In this document: positions 1 through 11,843 of the stretch, in pieces
Numbering within the stretch: the first letter of the stretch is position 1
Layout: each line of letters begins with the position of its first letter
From: Lasiosphaeris hirsuta
Taxonomy: Eukaryota; Ascomycota; Sordariomycetes; Sordariales; Lasiosphaeriaceae
Direction of reading: 5' to 3'
Length of the DNA stretch: 64,000 bases
Assembly: GCA_030549175.1 (NCBI GenBank)
Contig: JAUKUA010000002.1
Coordinates: 6,324,001-6,388,000 of the forward strand
Program-made: the position numbers and the translations under genes
Notes under the pieces: model-generated
The model's database searches: none
The model's input: the letters and a program-made list of their open reading frames with translations, nothing else
Told to the model about the DNA's origin: nothing

Positions 1-1
1 G

Positions 2-1096
2 GTCGATCGAGAGAGCTCCGTCGTCCGTCTCGTCCACTATACCGCACAAGAGTATTTTGAGACCGCCTTCGCGGACCGTCTCTCTCAGTTCCAGACCGAC
101 GTAGCGGCCACCTGTGTAACGTACCTGTCGTTTAGCAGTGTCATGGATGCCCGAAGCGGTGGGCTGGAGAGTCACCTTAAGCAGTATGCTCTCCTGCCCT
201 ACGTTGCGCGGTACTGGGCGGATCACGTGCGGGAGGTCGAAGCTGAGGCGACGCTGAAAGAGTCTGCGCTCGGATTCCTCACCGACGATGCCAAGAGAGT
301 GTCTTGGTATCGGGTATCCTACCGCATCAAGCACGGCTTCGAAATCAACGCCAGCTCGTTGGCCAAATACACGGCGCTGCACGCGGCATCCCGCCTCGGC
401 CTGTCCGGAACCGTGACATCGTTGCTGCTCCGGCCGGATGTCGACGTCAACGCCCTGGATATGCGGGGAGACACCCCCCTACACGCGGCAGCAGCAGAGG
501 GGCAGGAGGCCGTCGTCCAGATCCTCCTGCAGCGCCCCGACATCAGCGCCGACGCCTTGAGCCGCGGCGGGCGGACGCCGCTAGCTCTAGCGGCGGAGAA
601 CGGACACGCTGGCGTCGCCCACATGCTGCTGCAGAGGACAGACGTCAATCCGAACCGGATCGAAGGCAAGGGTCGTGGTGTCCGTGCGGGAGAGGCGCCG
701 CTCTGGAGAGCGGCAGATCGAGGCCACCATAATGTCGTCAGGGTGCTTCTCGCCCGCCCCGAGATCGACATCAACGCGCGCGACGTCCGATCCGGGGAGA
801 CGGCTCTCTGGCGGGCGGCCGACCATGGGTATACCGAGGTGGTGAAGGAGATCCTACGGAGCCCAGCCGTAGACGTCAACATCGGCGACAAGCGTCACGA
901 GACGTCGATCCAACGGGCTGCTCTGCACGGATATGATGCTGTCGTGGAGCTGCTTCGGCAACGTGAGACCGTGGTTGACCCTCCGACACTGTCAGAGGAG
1001 AGAGCCAGGAGGACAATCACACCCCCTGCGGTGATTGACGCTGAACAGCATCAGATCGTCAAACATGGAATGTTGCCGGTGATGTGCGCCGGCTGA
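2..1096 (+). CDS. C-terminal part of a NACHT/ankyrin STAND protein (5' end outside window)
   Basis: The reading frame is open from the first bases of the window to the stop at 1094-1096. The ATG at 143 is therefore probably internal, and the true start lies upstream. The first ~45 residues (ESSVVRLVHYTAQEYF, then a TYLSF-like stretch) are the conserved winged-helix/linker region that follows the NACHT domain in fungal NACHT-ankyrin proteins. About six ankyrin repeats follow, of the type DTPLHAAAAEGQEAVVQILL, ending in a short tail. Several repeats use the 'RPDVDVNA' style of linker common in this family. Such proteins are STAND-class signal-transducing ATPases implicated in fungal non-self recognition; the ankyrin part is the presumed ligand sensor. 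The ATPase core is not in the window, so intactness cannot be judged. Confidence 0.88.
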   Translation, partial: VDRESSVVRLVHYTAQEYFETAFADRLSQFQTDVAATCVTYLSFSSVMDARSGGLESHLKQYALLPYVARYWADHVREVEAEATLKESALGFLTDDAKRVSWYRVSYRIKHGFEINASSLAKYTALHAASRLGLSGTVTSLLLRPDVDVNALDMRGDTPLHAAAAEGQEAVVQILLQRPDISADALSRGGRTPLALAAENGHAGVAHMLLQRTDVNPNRIEGKGRGVRAGEAPLWRAADRGHHNVVRVLLARPEIDINARDVRSGETALWRAADHGYTEVVKEILRSPAVDVNIGDKRHETSIQRAALHGYDAVVELLRQRETVVDPPTLSEERARRTITPPAVIDAEQHQIVKHGMLPVMCAG

Positions 1097-4000
1097 AGCC
1101 TGTGTCGGCCTCCCCGCCCTTGATACGCTCGAGGGATTTGATACTTGTTAGCTAAGGAACTGGCAAGGCTCTTGGTATATGGTGTTATTGTTATTGTTGC
1201 CATCAGCTAAAGAACACGCGAGGCTCTTGGTATGCTATGGTGTTGTTATTGCTGTTAACTAAAGAACTGGCGATACTTGTCAGCTAAAGAACTAGCAAGG
1301 CTCTTAGGATATAGTGTTGTTGCTGATATTACCTTAGGTACCTACGGTAGCTTACTTTCCAGGTTCAAGGATATCGACGGCCATCATGACCGCAGCAGCA
1401 GCTATACTTGATAGGGGTTAGGGGGCTAGCCCAGTAGTATTTTGTCAGGGTTTATCCTTACCCAGGTTGCCACAGCTGTGTATAAGGAGCCACAGGCTGG
1501 CCTGCGACTCCCACGTAGCTACTTCTTCATAGTTCATTACAACATACTTCCACGCAGTCAGAGCTCTTGGAACGACAACGTCGCCAGTGCAGTGCACTTC
1601 TCCACGAGCTACTGTGAGCGCTCAGGCTTCACGGTCAATCGGGTTTGGGATTCCGGCGGCCATAGGTGCCATCTATAAGGGTCACCAATGGCTTCGGAAG
1701 AGGCGGCGGGGATAGTGCCATCCTGTAGATTTAGGGAGAGTGAACCACCGGCATCTTACACTGAATGAGTTGGCTGCAGAAGGCATGCAAAAAAACGATG
1801 AAAGTATATGAATTGAAGTAGTAACCAGAGGACCGAAAAAGCGCGAGAGCGCGACTAAAGTACTTATAACAAAAGAGGGTATATGTGCTAGGGGAGTGTG
1901 GTGCCCGTAGGGGACAACACCTGGAGCGCGCCGGCGGGGCGACCCGGGGACCCACTGTTCCAGTAATCAACCTTAACGTGCCCTGCGTTTACACCTACTC
2001 CGAGTCCTCCACTGTACCCGAACTCATACAAGCGGCATACAACCCCAGGTCATTATAACACTCTTCCCTAAAAAAGCATCGATCAAGGCCACCACGTTAG
2101 AATACACACCCAGCACGCATACAGTCAGGGGCCCCAAGAGTAGATGGCGTTCCAAGTGTTTAAAACCGGCCGTTTCAAAAAGGCTCGACGGAAACGTATA
2201 AACCCTCTGTCCGTATAGGAATAAGTACCGATACCGGCCGTGGACTAACGGAAGATGGTTAGTAACGCTTAGCTTGAACCCCTGATTTGTAAGGTGCGTG
2301 AGACGGGCGGCTAAGGAAGCCTCGGGGCCGATGGGCGACTAGGACGGATCCTGAGGTATCTCGGTATCTTTGTACATTGTAGATAGTTGTCCAGATAAAA
2401 GAGACGAGGGCCCCGCGATAGATCCTAGAGAGGAAGAAGCTCCCCAGTCCTTTTGGAACAGACTTAAAAAGATTATCAGCTGAACTTTAATGACGAGGGG
2501 TAATATAACCTTATAAACATTTCTGTTTCTCCTAACTTGTAACTACGAAGTATCGTCTGTTACCTTCCGTAACGTCGTTCTATCTCCCTACATTAAGCTA
2601 CCTCCCTTGCCATTTACTACATTGGGTTATGAAGATCATCTCCCTTACCATTGTGTGAAAGCTCTACATTAGACTAACACCACTTCCGAGGTAGTCCGTA
2701 GTACGGCTGAAGTGTGTAATCATAGCTCTGCAGCTTGGCTCATTGAAGGTGACACACCTTGTAACTGTTATACCCCAGACCTACGGTGGGTAGCCTGTAT
2801 AACAGATAAATCCTCGGAGGTAATCTTATAATTATTATAAATATAATTAATAAAATCTATAATAATACTTATATTTACTTTATTAATAAAATTATTATAA
2901 AATGGAAGAAAGAGAAAAGAAAATAAAATGCTAAGTTATTTTTTTTTATTTCTGTAAAATACCGGTCGTATTAAACTTAGTAACGTCTACTTAGTAAGGA
3001 TTAAAGAAGCGTTTATATCTTACTTAAGTACGGAGTACTATATACTATTTTACCGTAAGAAGCTTAGGTCGGTTCTTCTTAACTATCTAGTCTCTAACCT
3101 CTTGCATAGTAAAGTTGCTGTGGTCCAAAATGGACCGCTTTTCGTGCACGCTCAATTAAGGTGCGTCTTTAGGGTTGACCCTCTACTGTACACCGGCATG
3201 TTATATAATAGTGTAAATGATTTATAAAAGATAGCCCGTTAGCAATCAGTCTAGTAGGTACACTGCCATTATATAGCAGTGCACCCCCTGTGCTTAATTG
3301 AGCGCAGGGACTGCGCACAATGGACTAACCTATCTAAGCTATTTACATTTTTCCACGTAACAAAAGTATTCGATGAAATCGGCATAGTATATCTCGTATC
3401 CGTAACTTCCTTAAGACACAGAAGGTACGGTTCTTCTGTTCTGGCTATGTCTATAGGTAGAAGTCATGTTAGGTAAGAGGGCATAAGAAGGAAATGATAG
3501 TAGGAAGAGAAGCTAGCATAAACAGAGGGTGGCGGCGGGTGGGAATGGCTCTATTATAGCTTGCTGACTTTTGAGCAACTAAAAACCTAGATTGCGGCCC
3601 ACGGAACGCGGCGGTCAAAACTGGACTGGGCATAGTAGTATGGTAGGGTCGCACGACCAAAGTTTATACAGAGTACTTTTAAGGAACTGTACCCCTTATT
3701 GTCAAGGCCGCCATAAATGGCGGCACGCGCCGGCTAGATTCGGCGGCCCCAAAAGCGCTTTCTCGCTTTAATCTGTTAATTAAGAGCATGTATCTATATA
3801 TTATATTCTTTTTCAATATTATTACTGGAGTAAAACTGAGGTAGTTACGGTAAATCTACCACAGAAGAGTATTAGGGGCCGAAACTTCCGCCTTTACCTT
3901 TGCTCTTCCTCTCCCAGCCCGAGTTCCCGTGGGTGAAGTTGGGGTCTCGGCCATTAACTTGAAGAAGTTCCATCTTAACCTTTTGGGATGAAAGTTCTTC

Positions 4001-4439
4001 CATCTAAAGCATCTTCTATTATACGATTTAGTCTGAGAATTATTCGTGGACTTGTCATTGAAAAAACAAATAAGAAATCGCTCATTGCGACAGCGCCGCT
4101 TTATCCAAGGCATTGGGAATTTTTCTCCTTGCTCATCAAGACAACTTTGCACTCCTCCGAAAAGGACTCTTCAATAAATGCAGCAACGCCAGCAAACAAT
4201 CAGAAAAACAAGAACACAACCACATATCACCGTGGACCGGCCAAACCAAACAAAAAGACCAGTGCAAAACCGAATCTGCGTCCCAATGCTATATTATACA
4301 CGCCGGGCCATATATACACAGGCGTACCGCCCAAGCCCGACCATTCCTGCCCGAGAGTCAGGTCGTCACAGTGTTGCGGTAAAACCTCTCTCTCGGCTCT
4401 CTCCGCGCCAGCCTCCAGGTCTACCTCCCATCACCCTCC
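1097..4439. other. Gene-poor relic DNA between the ankyrin gene and PEX16
   Basis: No credible gene is seen in this 3.3 kb. About 2820-3110 is strongly AT-rich with stops in all frames, as in RIP-decayed repeats. A weak inverted repeat lies around 3115-3165 and 3285-3335 (CTCAATTAAG against CTTAATTGAG), possibly a MITE remnant. A palindrome GCCGCCATAAATGGCGGC lies near 3706. Short open frames here have no recognisable domain and I left them out. Confidence 0.6.
1149..1330. repeat. Degenerate ~50-bp tandem repeat
   Basis: A unit beginning TAGCTAAGGAACTGGCAAGG, followed by CTCTTGGTAT and a TGTTRTTGTT tail, recurs about four times (near 1149, 1203, 1257 partial, 1281). It lies directly downstream of the ankyrin gene. 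No function is evident. Confidence 0.7.
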
Positions 4440-5681
4440 TCACGCACTCGTGCTAAAGTAGTAATTCTCCCACAGATACTCATAATCCTCCAATATCCCC
4501 CCCACCAAAGCCGGCACCCGCCGCCTCACACGCTCCACAGCGCCCTTGGTAACCGTCTCATAAAAGGCGCCACGCATAGCCCACCAGCCCATCCCCCACC
4601 CCCGCCGACCCCACTCCTCCCGCTCGAGCGGCGTCGTCCTCAGCCCGCGGTCGCGCAGCTGGCGCGCGGCCAGCTCGACGCCCACGCCCAGCACCCACGG
4701 GGCCCAGGCGCGGCGGCGGTCGCGGCTGCGCGCCAGCGCCACGGCGTACACCAGCGGCGCCAGGATGTGCAGGACCTCGGCGGCGTGGGCGGGGCCCGAG
4801 AGGGTGTTGAGCAGCTTGCGCGCGGGCTTGATGTCGTCGGCGGTCAGCACGCGCGATAGCAAGTAGCCGCTGGTGTCGCCGGGGGCGGGGAGGATCGGGA
4901 GGGACATGCCGGTGCGGGGCATGGTCCACTCGCCATTGGGGGTGTGGTCGGAGGGGGGGGCGGCGGGGTTGGGGGGCGAGCCGCCGCTGGGGTGTGGGCG
5001 GCGGTCCATGTCATCCTCCTCGAGCGCGCGCAGCTCGGCTTCTTCCGGGTCCTCCTCGGGCTCGTCGGGGATCGGCTCGCGTTCCGGCAGTGGTGGGCTG
5101 ATGAGCGGCCGCAGCCGCGTGATACGTAGCAGGAAGAGCTTGCACACGGCCTTGATGGCCTCGAGAAGGATGACGATGCGCCAGCGGGCGCGCTCGCCGC
5201 GGCGCTTGGCGGCCATCTCGCAGAGCAGCTCAACGTACGAGACGATCTGGAGGACGTAGGCGACGCGGCGGTAGAGCGGGCTCCGGTGGGTCCAGAACTT
5301 GGTGTAGCGGCTGTGGGGGGAGGGGATCTGGGGGAGCGAGGTCGGGACCTGCTTCGAGAGCGTCACGGCGCGTCGGAGGAGGGTGTCGTGGTACAGCGAG
5401 AGCAGCTGCACGCCGCTGTGTATGGACTCGGAGGCGATTTCGGCATCGCGGAAGCGGCCTGAGCGGTTAGTCGGCGTTCAGGCTGGGGGATCGTGGAAAG
5501 GCATACCGGGGATGATGTAGGTCAGGGACCGCAGGGCGGATTCTATCTGCGAGACCTGGTGGGCATTTTTGGCGATGAAGTCGTCGTACATGTGGAGGAA
5601 GCGCGGTGGCAGCGACAGGACATTTTCGGCGCTCCCACGGACGGGCCGCGGGCTTTTGGTGTGCATGCCGGGGCTCGGCAT
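4440..5681 (-). CDS. PEX16: Peroxisomal biogenesis factor PEX16
   Basis: Two exons on the minus strand: 5681-5507 and 5458-4440, with a 48-bp intron 5459-5506 (GTATGC...CTCAG, phase 1). They give a 397-residue product. Exon 1 encodes MYDDFIAKNAHQVSQIESAL followed by RSLTYIIPG. Exon 2 continues with RFRDAEIASESIHSGVQLLS, then KFWTHRSPLYRRVAYVLQ, and ends LEDYEYLWENYYFSTSA; all are PEX16 hallmarks. PEX16 is a peroxisomal/ER membrane protein that recruits PEX3 and helps insert peroxisomal membrane proteins. A variable acidic, proline-rich insert near residues 180-220 separates the two conserved halves. Start choice is uncertain: the Met at 5681 is the first in frame, but internal Mets at residues 6 and 31 are possible. 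Very long open frames on the other strand (4873-5259) reflect high GC. Confidence 0.95.
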
Positions 5682-6134
5682 TGGAGCGTGTTAGATGGAG
5701 ATGGGCAGCATGGGGGCAGAGGTATTCGGTTGAGCTGCGGTCAATCGAGGCGATTGAGGAGGCGGATGCTAAGTTCTGGTGCTGGTGCTGGTGCTGGATC
5801 AGGAATGACGAAATCGGTATGGATTGGGCGTTGCCATGACTTGGCCACTCAGCGCGTTTGGGCCCCGGCGGCTGCAGGGGTGTCCTGCTAATTGGGCCGT
5901 CCTGCCAATTGGGCCGTTGTGTTAAGCCTGAGGCATTCATCCCACGTGCTTCGTTCGCGTCGCGTAACACAGACAAAAGTTTCAATTCGGCACGCCTCCA
6001 ATTCCGAGTGATCTCGGAATATTCTCATTGATGAATTATCTGTTACAGCATTGGTCACATGTTCCAGGTTACAATCAAGGACAATCCATCACATTTTTTA
6101 CATTCATCATTCTGTGCAAACTATCGTCGTCTGC
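5682..6134. other. Intergenic region between PEX16 and the GST gene
   Basis: This is the upstream region of PEX16 and the 3' flank of the GST gene (both on the minus strand). A short direct repeat 'AATTGGGCCGT' occurs twice around 5890-5920. No gene is seen. Confidence 0.5.
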
Positions 6135-6945
6135 TCAAGCAGCCCCCCGAATCTTGGCAATCCTAGCCTTGGTGTTCGGAATCACCACGCTCTCGTCGTA
6201 GATGGCCGACACGCTCGGGTGCGCTGCCACAACCTCGGCCCACTTGGCAAAGTTGGGCGCCTGCGTCTTGAGCGACTCGAGCAGGCTCGCAGGGTAGATG
6301 CCGTGCTTCGTGTTGCTCAGCAGCCGGATGGCGAAGGAGCCGGTGAGCACCTGATCTGTCAGTACAAGCTCAGTTCCGGATTTCTGCACGAGACACCCAC
6401 CTCAGCCTGTGTAAGCTTGTCACTCCCGCCAAAGAAAGGCGCCGCGCCGGCCAGAAGCGGCTCAATCTCCTTGACGACGGCCGCGACGGCCGACTCGACG
6501 ATGGGCGTCGTCTCCTCCTCGGTCTTGGCCGCAAACAGCTTGAACAGCGGGGACTGGAACTTGGAGATGAAGGCATCGACAAAGATGTCAATGCGGGCCC
6601 GCTGGATCGCCCCGCCTTCCGAATCAGAGGTGGGGATGAGGTGCGACGGGAACCGGTTGGCGAGGAAGTTGGCCACGATGGCCGACTCGATGATGATCTC
6701 GCCGTTGTAGGACAGCGCCGGCACCAGCCCGCGCGGGTTGATGGCCAGGTACTCGGGGGTGCGCGGCACTGACAGGTCAATCGTGACCTCCTCGAACGGG
6801 ACCCCGATCTCGGCCAGCGCAATGTGTGCGCGATGCGCCCCTAGTCACGGGTGTCAACGGAGCCTGCGGCAACAAGGCAAGCGGAGTTCTCACATGGGCA
6901 GCCACGGTTGGTGTAGAGGATGAGCTTGGCGTCTTGAGAACCCAT
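6135..6945 (-). CDS. Glutathione S-transferase with a CPW (omega-like) active site
   Basis: Three exons on the minus strand: 6945-6894, 6840-6401 and 6350-6135. The introns are 53 bp and 50 bp, and the product is 235 residues. The N-terminal thioredoxin fold begins MGSQDAKLILYTNRGCPW, then AHRAHIALAEIGVPFEEVTI. The Trp codon is split by intron 1. The cis-Pro/GSH-binding segment reads NPRGLVPALSYNGEIIIESA. The C-terminal helical domain ends VVIPNTKARIAKIRGAA. Cys16 in RGCPW suggests an omega-type Cys-GST (thiol transferase or dehydroascorbate reductase chemistry) rather than a Tyr/Ser GST. An alternative donor 4 bases downstream, with an earlier acceptor, would give a 41-bp intron 2 and VDQVL; I prefer the 50-bp form giving AEVLTGSF, which matches the family better. 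Confidence 0.9.
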
Positions 6946-7999
6946 GATTGCAGATTTCGAGGTGTTCAAGTTGCGGGTATGATTGTGTGTCCAGGTTGGT
7001 CGTTGGAATAATAGCCTTGGTACAGAGTCGAGGCTCCCCCGCGCCTTTATATGCATTCAGGGTGTTGCATCATCGATGGCGCTATTAGGGGCGCCTCTGA
7101 AGTAATGGGCCGAACGGCGACGCCTACGGAGAGAGCCAACTGGAGACTTGGCTGGACGGACCGGGGGATTTCTAAGCATCTGATGGTTGCATTTCCAACC
7201 CGCACAATGAAATCCCCCGCGTCGGGCTCGATTGGCTGGCCGAGCGCAGGCCGAGCGGGGAGTCGCCCACCTCTCAACTCATCCCCGCGGTGCCGAGAAC
7301 GGCAGCTTCCAAGGACTGGTCAATCGAATAGATGCAGATATCAATGCAGACATCAATGCAGACATCAATGCAGACATCAATGCAGATATCGGAGGATGTG
7401 CATTGCGCATCCTTCAGAGGATCAATCCATCTTGAACCCACCACATATCGCGGTCCCCCGCCCGCCCGCCATCTCCGAGCCGGTGACAAGACCAGGCAGA
7501 CACCACTCCTCCTTGTAAGGCAGTGGAGATCCGACCGGAGCCAGCCGTGAAGTGGAGTCTCGTCCGGTCCGGGTGCAACTCCCGCGAGGCCATTAAATCC
7601 GGAAGCTCAGATGCCGATGCACATGACAAGAAGCGCAGGAACCCTGGATCGGCTAATAGACTGGGCCAAGCTTGATTTGACCACCTTGCTCCATTGGGCA
7701 TTCCTCTGCCGTCCAGAGACCCCTTGGGAGTCTCCGTCTGCTGAGTTCCCGGCTAAAGCAGCCGCGGTTCCATACAGCAGGGCGATATTACGAGCAGTCA
7801 GGACAGGCGGCGAGAATTAAAGGCAATCAAGACGATGCGCGCGCATTTGATCGTGGCGGGCACCGCCCGTGTTATCCTCAAACCAGGCGCTCCAAGACGC
7901 AATCCCATTACCGGCCTGGGGCATAAGTATCCACGAGCCGCCATGAGGCTCATTAGATCCTAACCTGGTTCAGCTGCTACGACATTGATCCTGCTCAAG
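6946..7999. other. Divergent intergenic region between GST and AA9 genes
   Basis: About 1 kb that must hold the promoters of the GST (minus) and AA9 (plus) genes. It contains the minisatellite at 7332-7390. No gene is supported; short frames here have no family features. Confidence 0.5.
7332..7390. repeat. 12-bp minisatellite (ATCAATGCAGAC)n
   Basis: Four to five head-to-tail copies of ATCAATGCAGAC, with a T/C variant at the edges (GCAGATATC). It lies in the divergent GST/AA9 intergenic region. The unit length is a multiple of three, so it translates as a spurious repeat on both strands. Confidence 0.9.
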
Positions 8000-9228
8000 A
8001 TGAAAGCCCAAGCCATCTTCGCTGCCGCGGTCGCGCTCGCCAATGTCGAGCTGGTGCAGGCTCACACTTTTATCTGGGTGAGTATTCCGCATCTGGTAGA
8101 GGATCACACGCTGACATCAGAAGGGCGTCTGGGTCAATGGCGTCGATCAAGGAACCGGTCGTGGCATTCGAGCACCAGCATACAACGGCCCTCCCCCAAG
8201 GGGCTACGCGAACTCCCCCGTAAAGGACCTCACGTCAATCGACATGCGCTGCAACGTCCTGGGCGACAAGCAGAACCCCTACACCATCAAGGTCCAGCCA
8301 GGCGACAACCTGACCTTTGACTGGCACCACAACAACCGGACCAAGGCCGACGACGTGATTGACTATTCCCACCATGGTAGGTCATCTGTCGTGCTTCTAG
8401 TACCAAACTGACCCTCGTAGGACCCGCGCTGGTCTACCTCTCGCCCGACCCGCCGACGGAAAACTCGTTTGTCAAGATCTGGGAAAAGGGGCTGTACGAG
8501 CTGGGCGCCGAGCCTTTTTCGCCGGGCAAGTGGGCCACGACGGCTGATATCAAGGCCAACAACGGGCTCATGAACGTCCGCATCCCGGCTGGGCTGAAGG
8601 CCGGACAGTATGACACAGGTGACCCCCCCTCCCCTGAAATCTCGTTGCTAACTAGTCGACAGCTACCTCGTGCGCGCCGAGCTCATCGGACTCCACGAGG
8701 CGGACGCGTCGTACGACAAGAACCCGATCAGGGGCGCCCAGTTCTACCCCAACTGCGTCCAGATCGAGGTGGTCGGCGACGGCACCGTCGAGCTGCCAGC
8801 CGGCGTCTCCTTCCCCGGAGCATACAAATATGGCGAGCCCGGTGTCCTTCACGATGTAAGTTTGATGCTGCTCGGTACTGTTTGCTTGCTGACGTCCGTA
8901 GGTTTATTGCTCCACCAAGACCACCAGCTTGAAGGTGCCCTGCACCACGACTTACCAGATTCCAGGTACGTTCTGCGGCTGGCTGGAGGGGATGATCCGC
9001 TGACATTGCACAGGACCGACGGTTTGGTCGGGCGCCTGGCCTGAAACCACCCAGGTTGAGCTGGGACCTGTCACCGGGGCCATCACGGCGACGCTCTGGA
9101 GCAGCTGGATCTCCAAGTCGGTTGTGACTTTGGCGACCTACGTTGGAAACTCCCCCCAGGTCGTGGCAACTTCGACATATCAGGCGTCGTGGTCAGCCAA
9201 GTATGCGGCACCTACTCCGGTTGCTTGA
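8000..9228 (+). CDS. AA9 lytic polysaccharide monooxygenase (former GH61), secreted
   Basis: Six exons: 8000-8077, 8121-8376, 8421-8607, 8663-8855, 8902-8965 and 9014-9228. All introns are 43-55 bp, and the product is 330 residues. A 21-residue signal peptide ends VELVQA, exposing His22, the N-terminal copper ligand of the histidine brace. The second ligand is His110 in SHHGP (HxGP motif). The axial Tyr region reads [12 protein letters not shown], and [13 protein letters not shown] is diagnostic of AA9. AA9 enzymes oxidatively cleave cellulose or xyloglucan outside the cell. No CBM1 or GPI signal follows; instead there is a ~100-residue C-terminal extension rich in Thr, Val and Trp. The acceptor of intron 1 could also be 3 bases later, removing one Lys. 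The gene overlaps the tail of a minus-strand frame at its 3' end. Confidence 0.93.
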
Positions 9229-10034
9229 GGCGTCACGCCGAGGACTTGGGAATGCAGACTGCGTGTATGCGATGTATATACAGATGTATGCAACGTATAT
9301 ACAGATTGGCTGGCGCTGGCCACGCCCCATGCCAGATGGTATGAATGATATCGGTACAGTACAGGCCGTTTCAACACTTGAATGACAACCAACAGACAAT
9401 CCACAGACCCCATCAAACCCTCCCCCCCCCCCACCCATCAAAACCCTCCCATCAAAACCCCCCCTCCTCTTCCCCCCCGTCTCCCCCACCAACCCACTAT
9501 ACACCAACTTCCCAACCTCCAACCCAACCTTGACCGTCTCCCCGGCCACAAACACGACGGGCAACCACGCCAGCACCGCGGTCGCCACCCCCTCCTCCCC
9601 CCACAACCAACCCAGATACGTATCCCTTGCACTCCCCATGGCGACCCGCGGCGCCCGCTCCGCCTCCCCCGCCGCCCACTCGCTGAGCCCGGCCGTCACC
9701 GCCGCCACCTGCTCCTCCCGCACCTGCCCCGCCCACTCCCCCGTCCGCCCCAGCTCCCCCCCCACCCATTCGCTCAGCCCCGCCTGCATCGCCGCCTGCT
9801 GCTCCGCCAGCCGTGCCCCCACGTGCTCCATCACCTCGTCGGCCTTGCGCGTGAGGAGCGAGCCGGAGCCCTTGGCCGGGGCCGGCTTCGCCGCCCGCGA
9901 GGTCGGCGCCGTGGATACCGGGTGCACGTGTCGGTGCCGCGGCGTGGGTGTGCGGGCGCGGCTGCGCGCCCGGCGCTCGCGGTGGGAGGGGGGGGTTGGA
10001 GGGTGGGGTGGAGGTGGGTTGGTTGGGAGGACAT
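9193..10034 (-). CDS. Conserved-looking fungal protein of unknown function, possible frameshift near its start
   Basis: A frame on the minus strand encodes, from about 9920 down to 9480, an Ala/Glu-rich, probably helical segment (KADEVMEHVGARLAEQQAAM). Two GLSEW repeats follow, then a hydrophobic stretch GVATAVLAWLPVVFVAGETV. It looks like a genuine small membrane-associated protein but I do not recognise the family. There is no ATG in this frame at its 5' end. An ATG at 10034 (MSSQPTHLHP) lies in a frame that meets it only if the C8 run near 9988-9995 differs by one base, so the start may be a homopolymer error, a real frameshift, or a missed intron. The 3' end beyond ~9480 is glycine-rich low complexity, and the stop at 9193 lies inside the AA9 3' exon, so the true end is uncertain. 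Confidence 0.45.
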
Positions 10035-10790
10035 GGTTTTTTTTGGGTTTTTCTTTTATTGGAAAACTCTCGGGTGGTGGTGGTTGAAGGGGGTTGGTCT
10101 GGAGTGGGTCAGTCGGGGAGTCAGGGGGGTTGGGGGTGCGTTGCGGACGGGTCGGGAGGCTTTAGCGGTTGGGAGACTTTACCAGTTGGGAGAATTTACC
10201 GATTGGGTTTGGAGTCGGTGAGAGCGGTCAGGAACTTCAATTACGCCAGGTAATAGACTGCAGCTGCCGGGACGGGAGAGAGTGTCGGCTCCCTTTATTG
10301 GCTCGTCATTACTGCATCGAGAGACGGTTAGACAGAAAGATCTGGTTTTTTTTGGGTTTTGAGGGTAATGGTTTGAGTCCGTTTCGGACTTTTGAATGTT
10401 TCGTCGCCCCTGTCGCCGCCAAGAAACGATCCGCATCCACTTGGTGTCGGCATCTCGTTGGTCGTTGCCCAGTGACGTGGTTGCGCCGTCTCCAGTCAGC
10501 CTCCGCGTTTGACGTGTCCGGATGGTCCGTGTTTGGATGAGAAAGCTTGTCTTCGCATTTGGCAATGCAGAACCCAACTTATATGCAATGCGCAATGCGC
10601 AATGCAAACCAACTGTCGACAGCGTCCGTCCAACCATTTCCGCGAGCCAACGCAGCTGTCAAGACGGCCACATGACGGATTGTGTTCTGATTCAGCATAT
10701 TCGCTTGTGGATTCCTTGAGCCTCTTGGAAGTTCGCACTACCACTGTATCTCTTCTACTGTTTCTACCCAGAGCTAAATGGAGAAAGCTC
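10035..10790. other. Intergenic, nothing recognised
   Basis: This stretch has T-rich and G-rich tracts and a short GCAATGCGCAATGC repeat near 10585. Open frames on both strands are short and lack domains. Confidence 0.4.
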
Positions 10791-10799
10791 TTGCAACAG

Positions 10800-11843
10800 G
10801 TATGAATTCACTGAAACGCCTCGAATTTACCCCTTTGCCCCTTTTGCTTCCAACACCGCTGCTGGACCAAGCTATCATGATAATCCTGCTCAACAGAAAA
10901 GTACCGACGCCCTTGAAACCTCTCAGAAAAGCAAAAGTTCCCAAGCAGAGTCACCGGCTTGCACTCAACAGCGGCCATATTTACATCTGCCCTCTACATC
11001 AGCACCACAGGTCCACAAGCGCCATGGAAATGCGAGCCCTGCTCTGGGCACATGCCATCAACTGCGGGCTTCAATATCAATGAAGCCAGGGAATGCGTCG
11101 ATTGTAGCATTCGCTTCGAGCAGTAACTCAACCATTTCTAGATATCCGATCGAGCTTGCCAGGCCCACGGTCGTTGTCGATACCGGAGCCGAACAATCCA
11201 TGTGGTTCAGGTTGATGCCCGCATGGAAATGCATGGAATCTTGGAAGGGCGGTAGTCTGAAGCAGTCGGTCATTTGTAGTTCATCCACGTCTGTTCCTGC
11301 AGCAATCAGGCGGCACGCGGTCTGCAAATCTCCCTGCACGACCACAAAACTAAGCGGTGTCGCTTCAGCGCTGAAGGGGATGACAATATTCTTTCTGCCT
11401 TCCCACATGACTGACATGTCTACGTCACCACAGCACCAGCATCTGGCTGTTCAGGAGCGGCAGTAGCCTAAGCAGCCGCTCGGACGAGGGGCCGGCTTCC
11501 TCAACTTGGACTTGGACTCGGGAGGGTGCGACCCTGCTCTCCACCAGTACGCTGACTTGGTAGATCCGGACTGGGACTTTGGATGAGAATACCTCGCGGT
11601 AGGTAGTGTGCCCAAGGGAATTGCCTCTACTTCTTTCAGTATTCATCTTTGACAATATGCTGACCGGATTTTGCCCACCCGTGCGGTATTTATTCTCGAG
11701 TCTTGGAGCGCCGTAGCGGCAGAACTCTTTCGTGCTTTCTCTGGCGGAACCGGGGTTCCCCGACCGAAGACCTTGCCCTCCTCTATGACTTCTGTTATTC
11801 TCTTCTTGACCTTCCGGGAGATAGTCGCCCCCTCTGAGCTCAT
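10800..11843 (-). pseudogene. Degenerate ankyrin-repeat gene
   Basis: The minus strand carries ankyrin-like sequence spread over three frames. At 11058-11417 is ATPLSFVVVQGDLQTACRLI, then a second repeat with SSIGYLEMVELLLEANATID. Below it, near 10950-11000, is a weaker 'RADVNMAAVE' unit in another frame. Upstream frames at 11425-11655 and 11643-11843 are basic and could be exons of the same gene. The putative introns needed to join them would be under 45 bp or lack good sites, so I favour frameshift decay. Limits are approximate. It may be related to the NACHT/ankyrin gene at the window start. Confidence 0.5.

Noticed and set aside
4873..5259. Long plus-strand frame rich in Ser/Gly opposite PEX16
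   Set aside because: It lies antisense to a well-supported PEX16 exon in GC-rich DNA and has no domain.
7332..7390. CRISPR-like regular repeat
   Set aside because: Units are head to tail without spacers and the genome is eukaryotic; it is a minisatellite.
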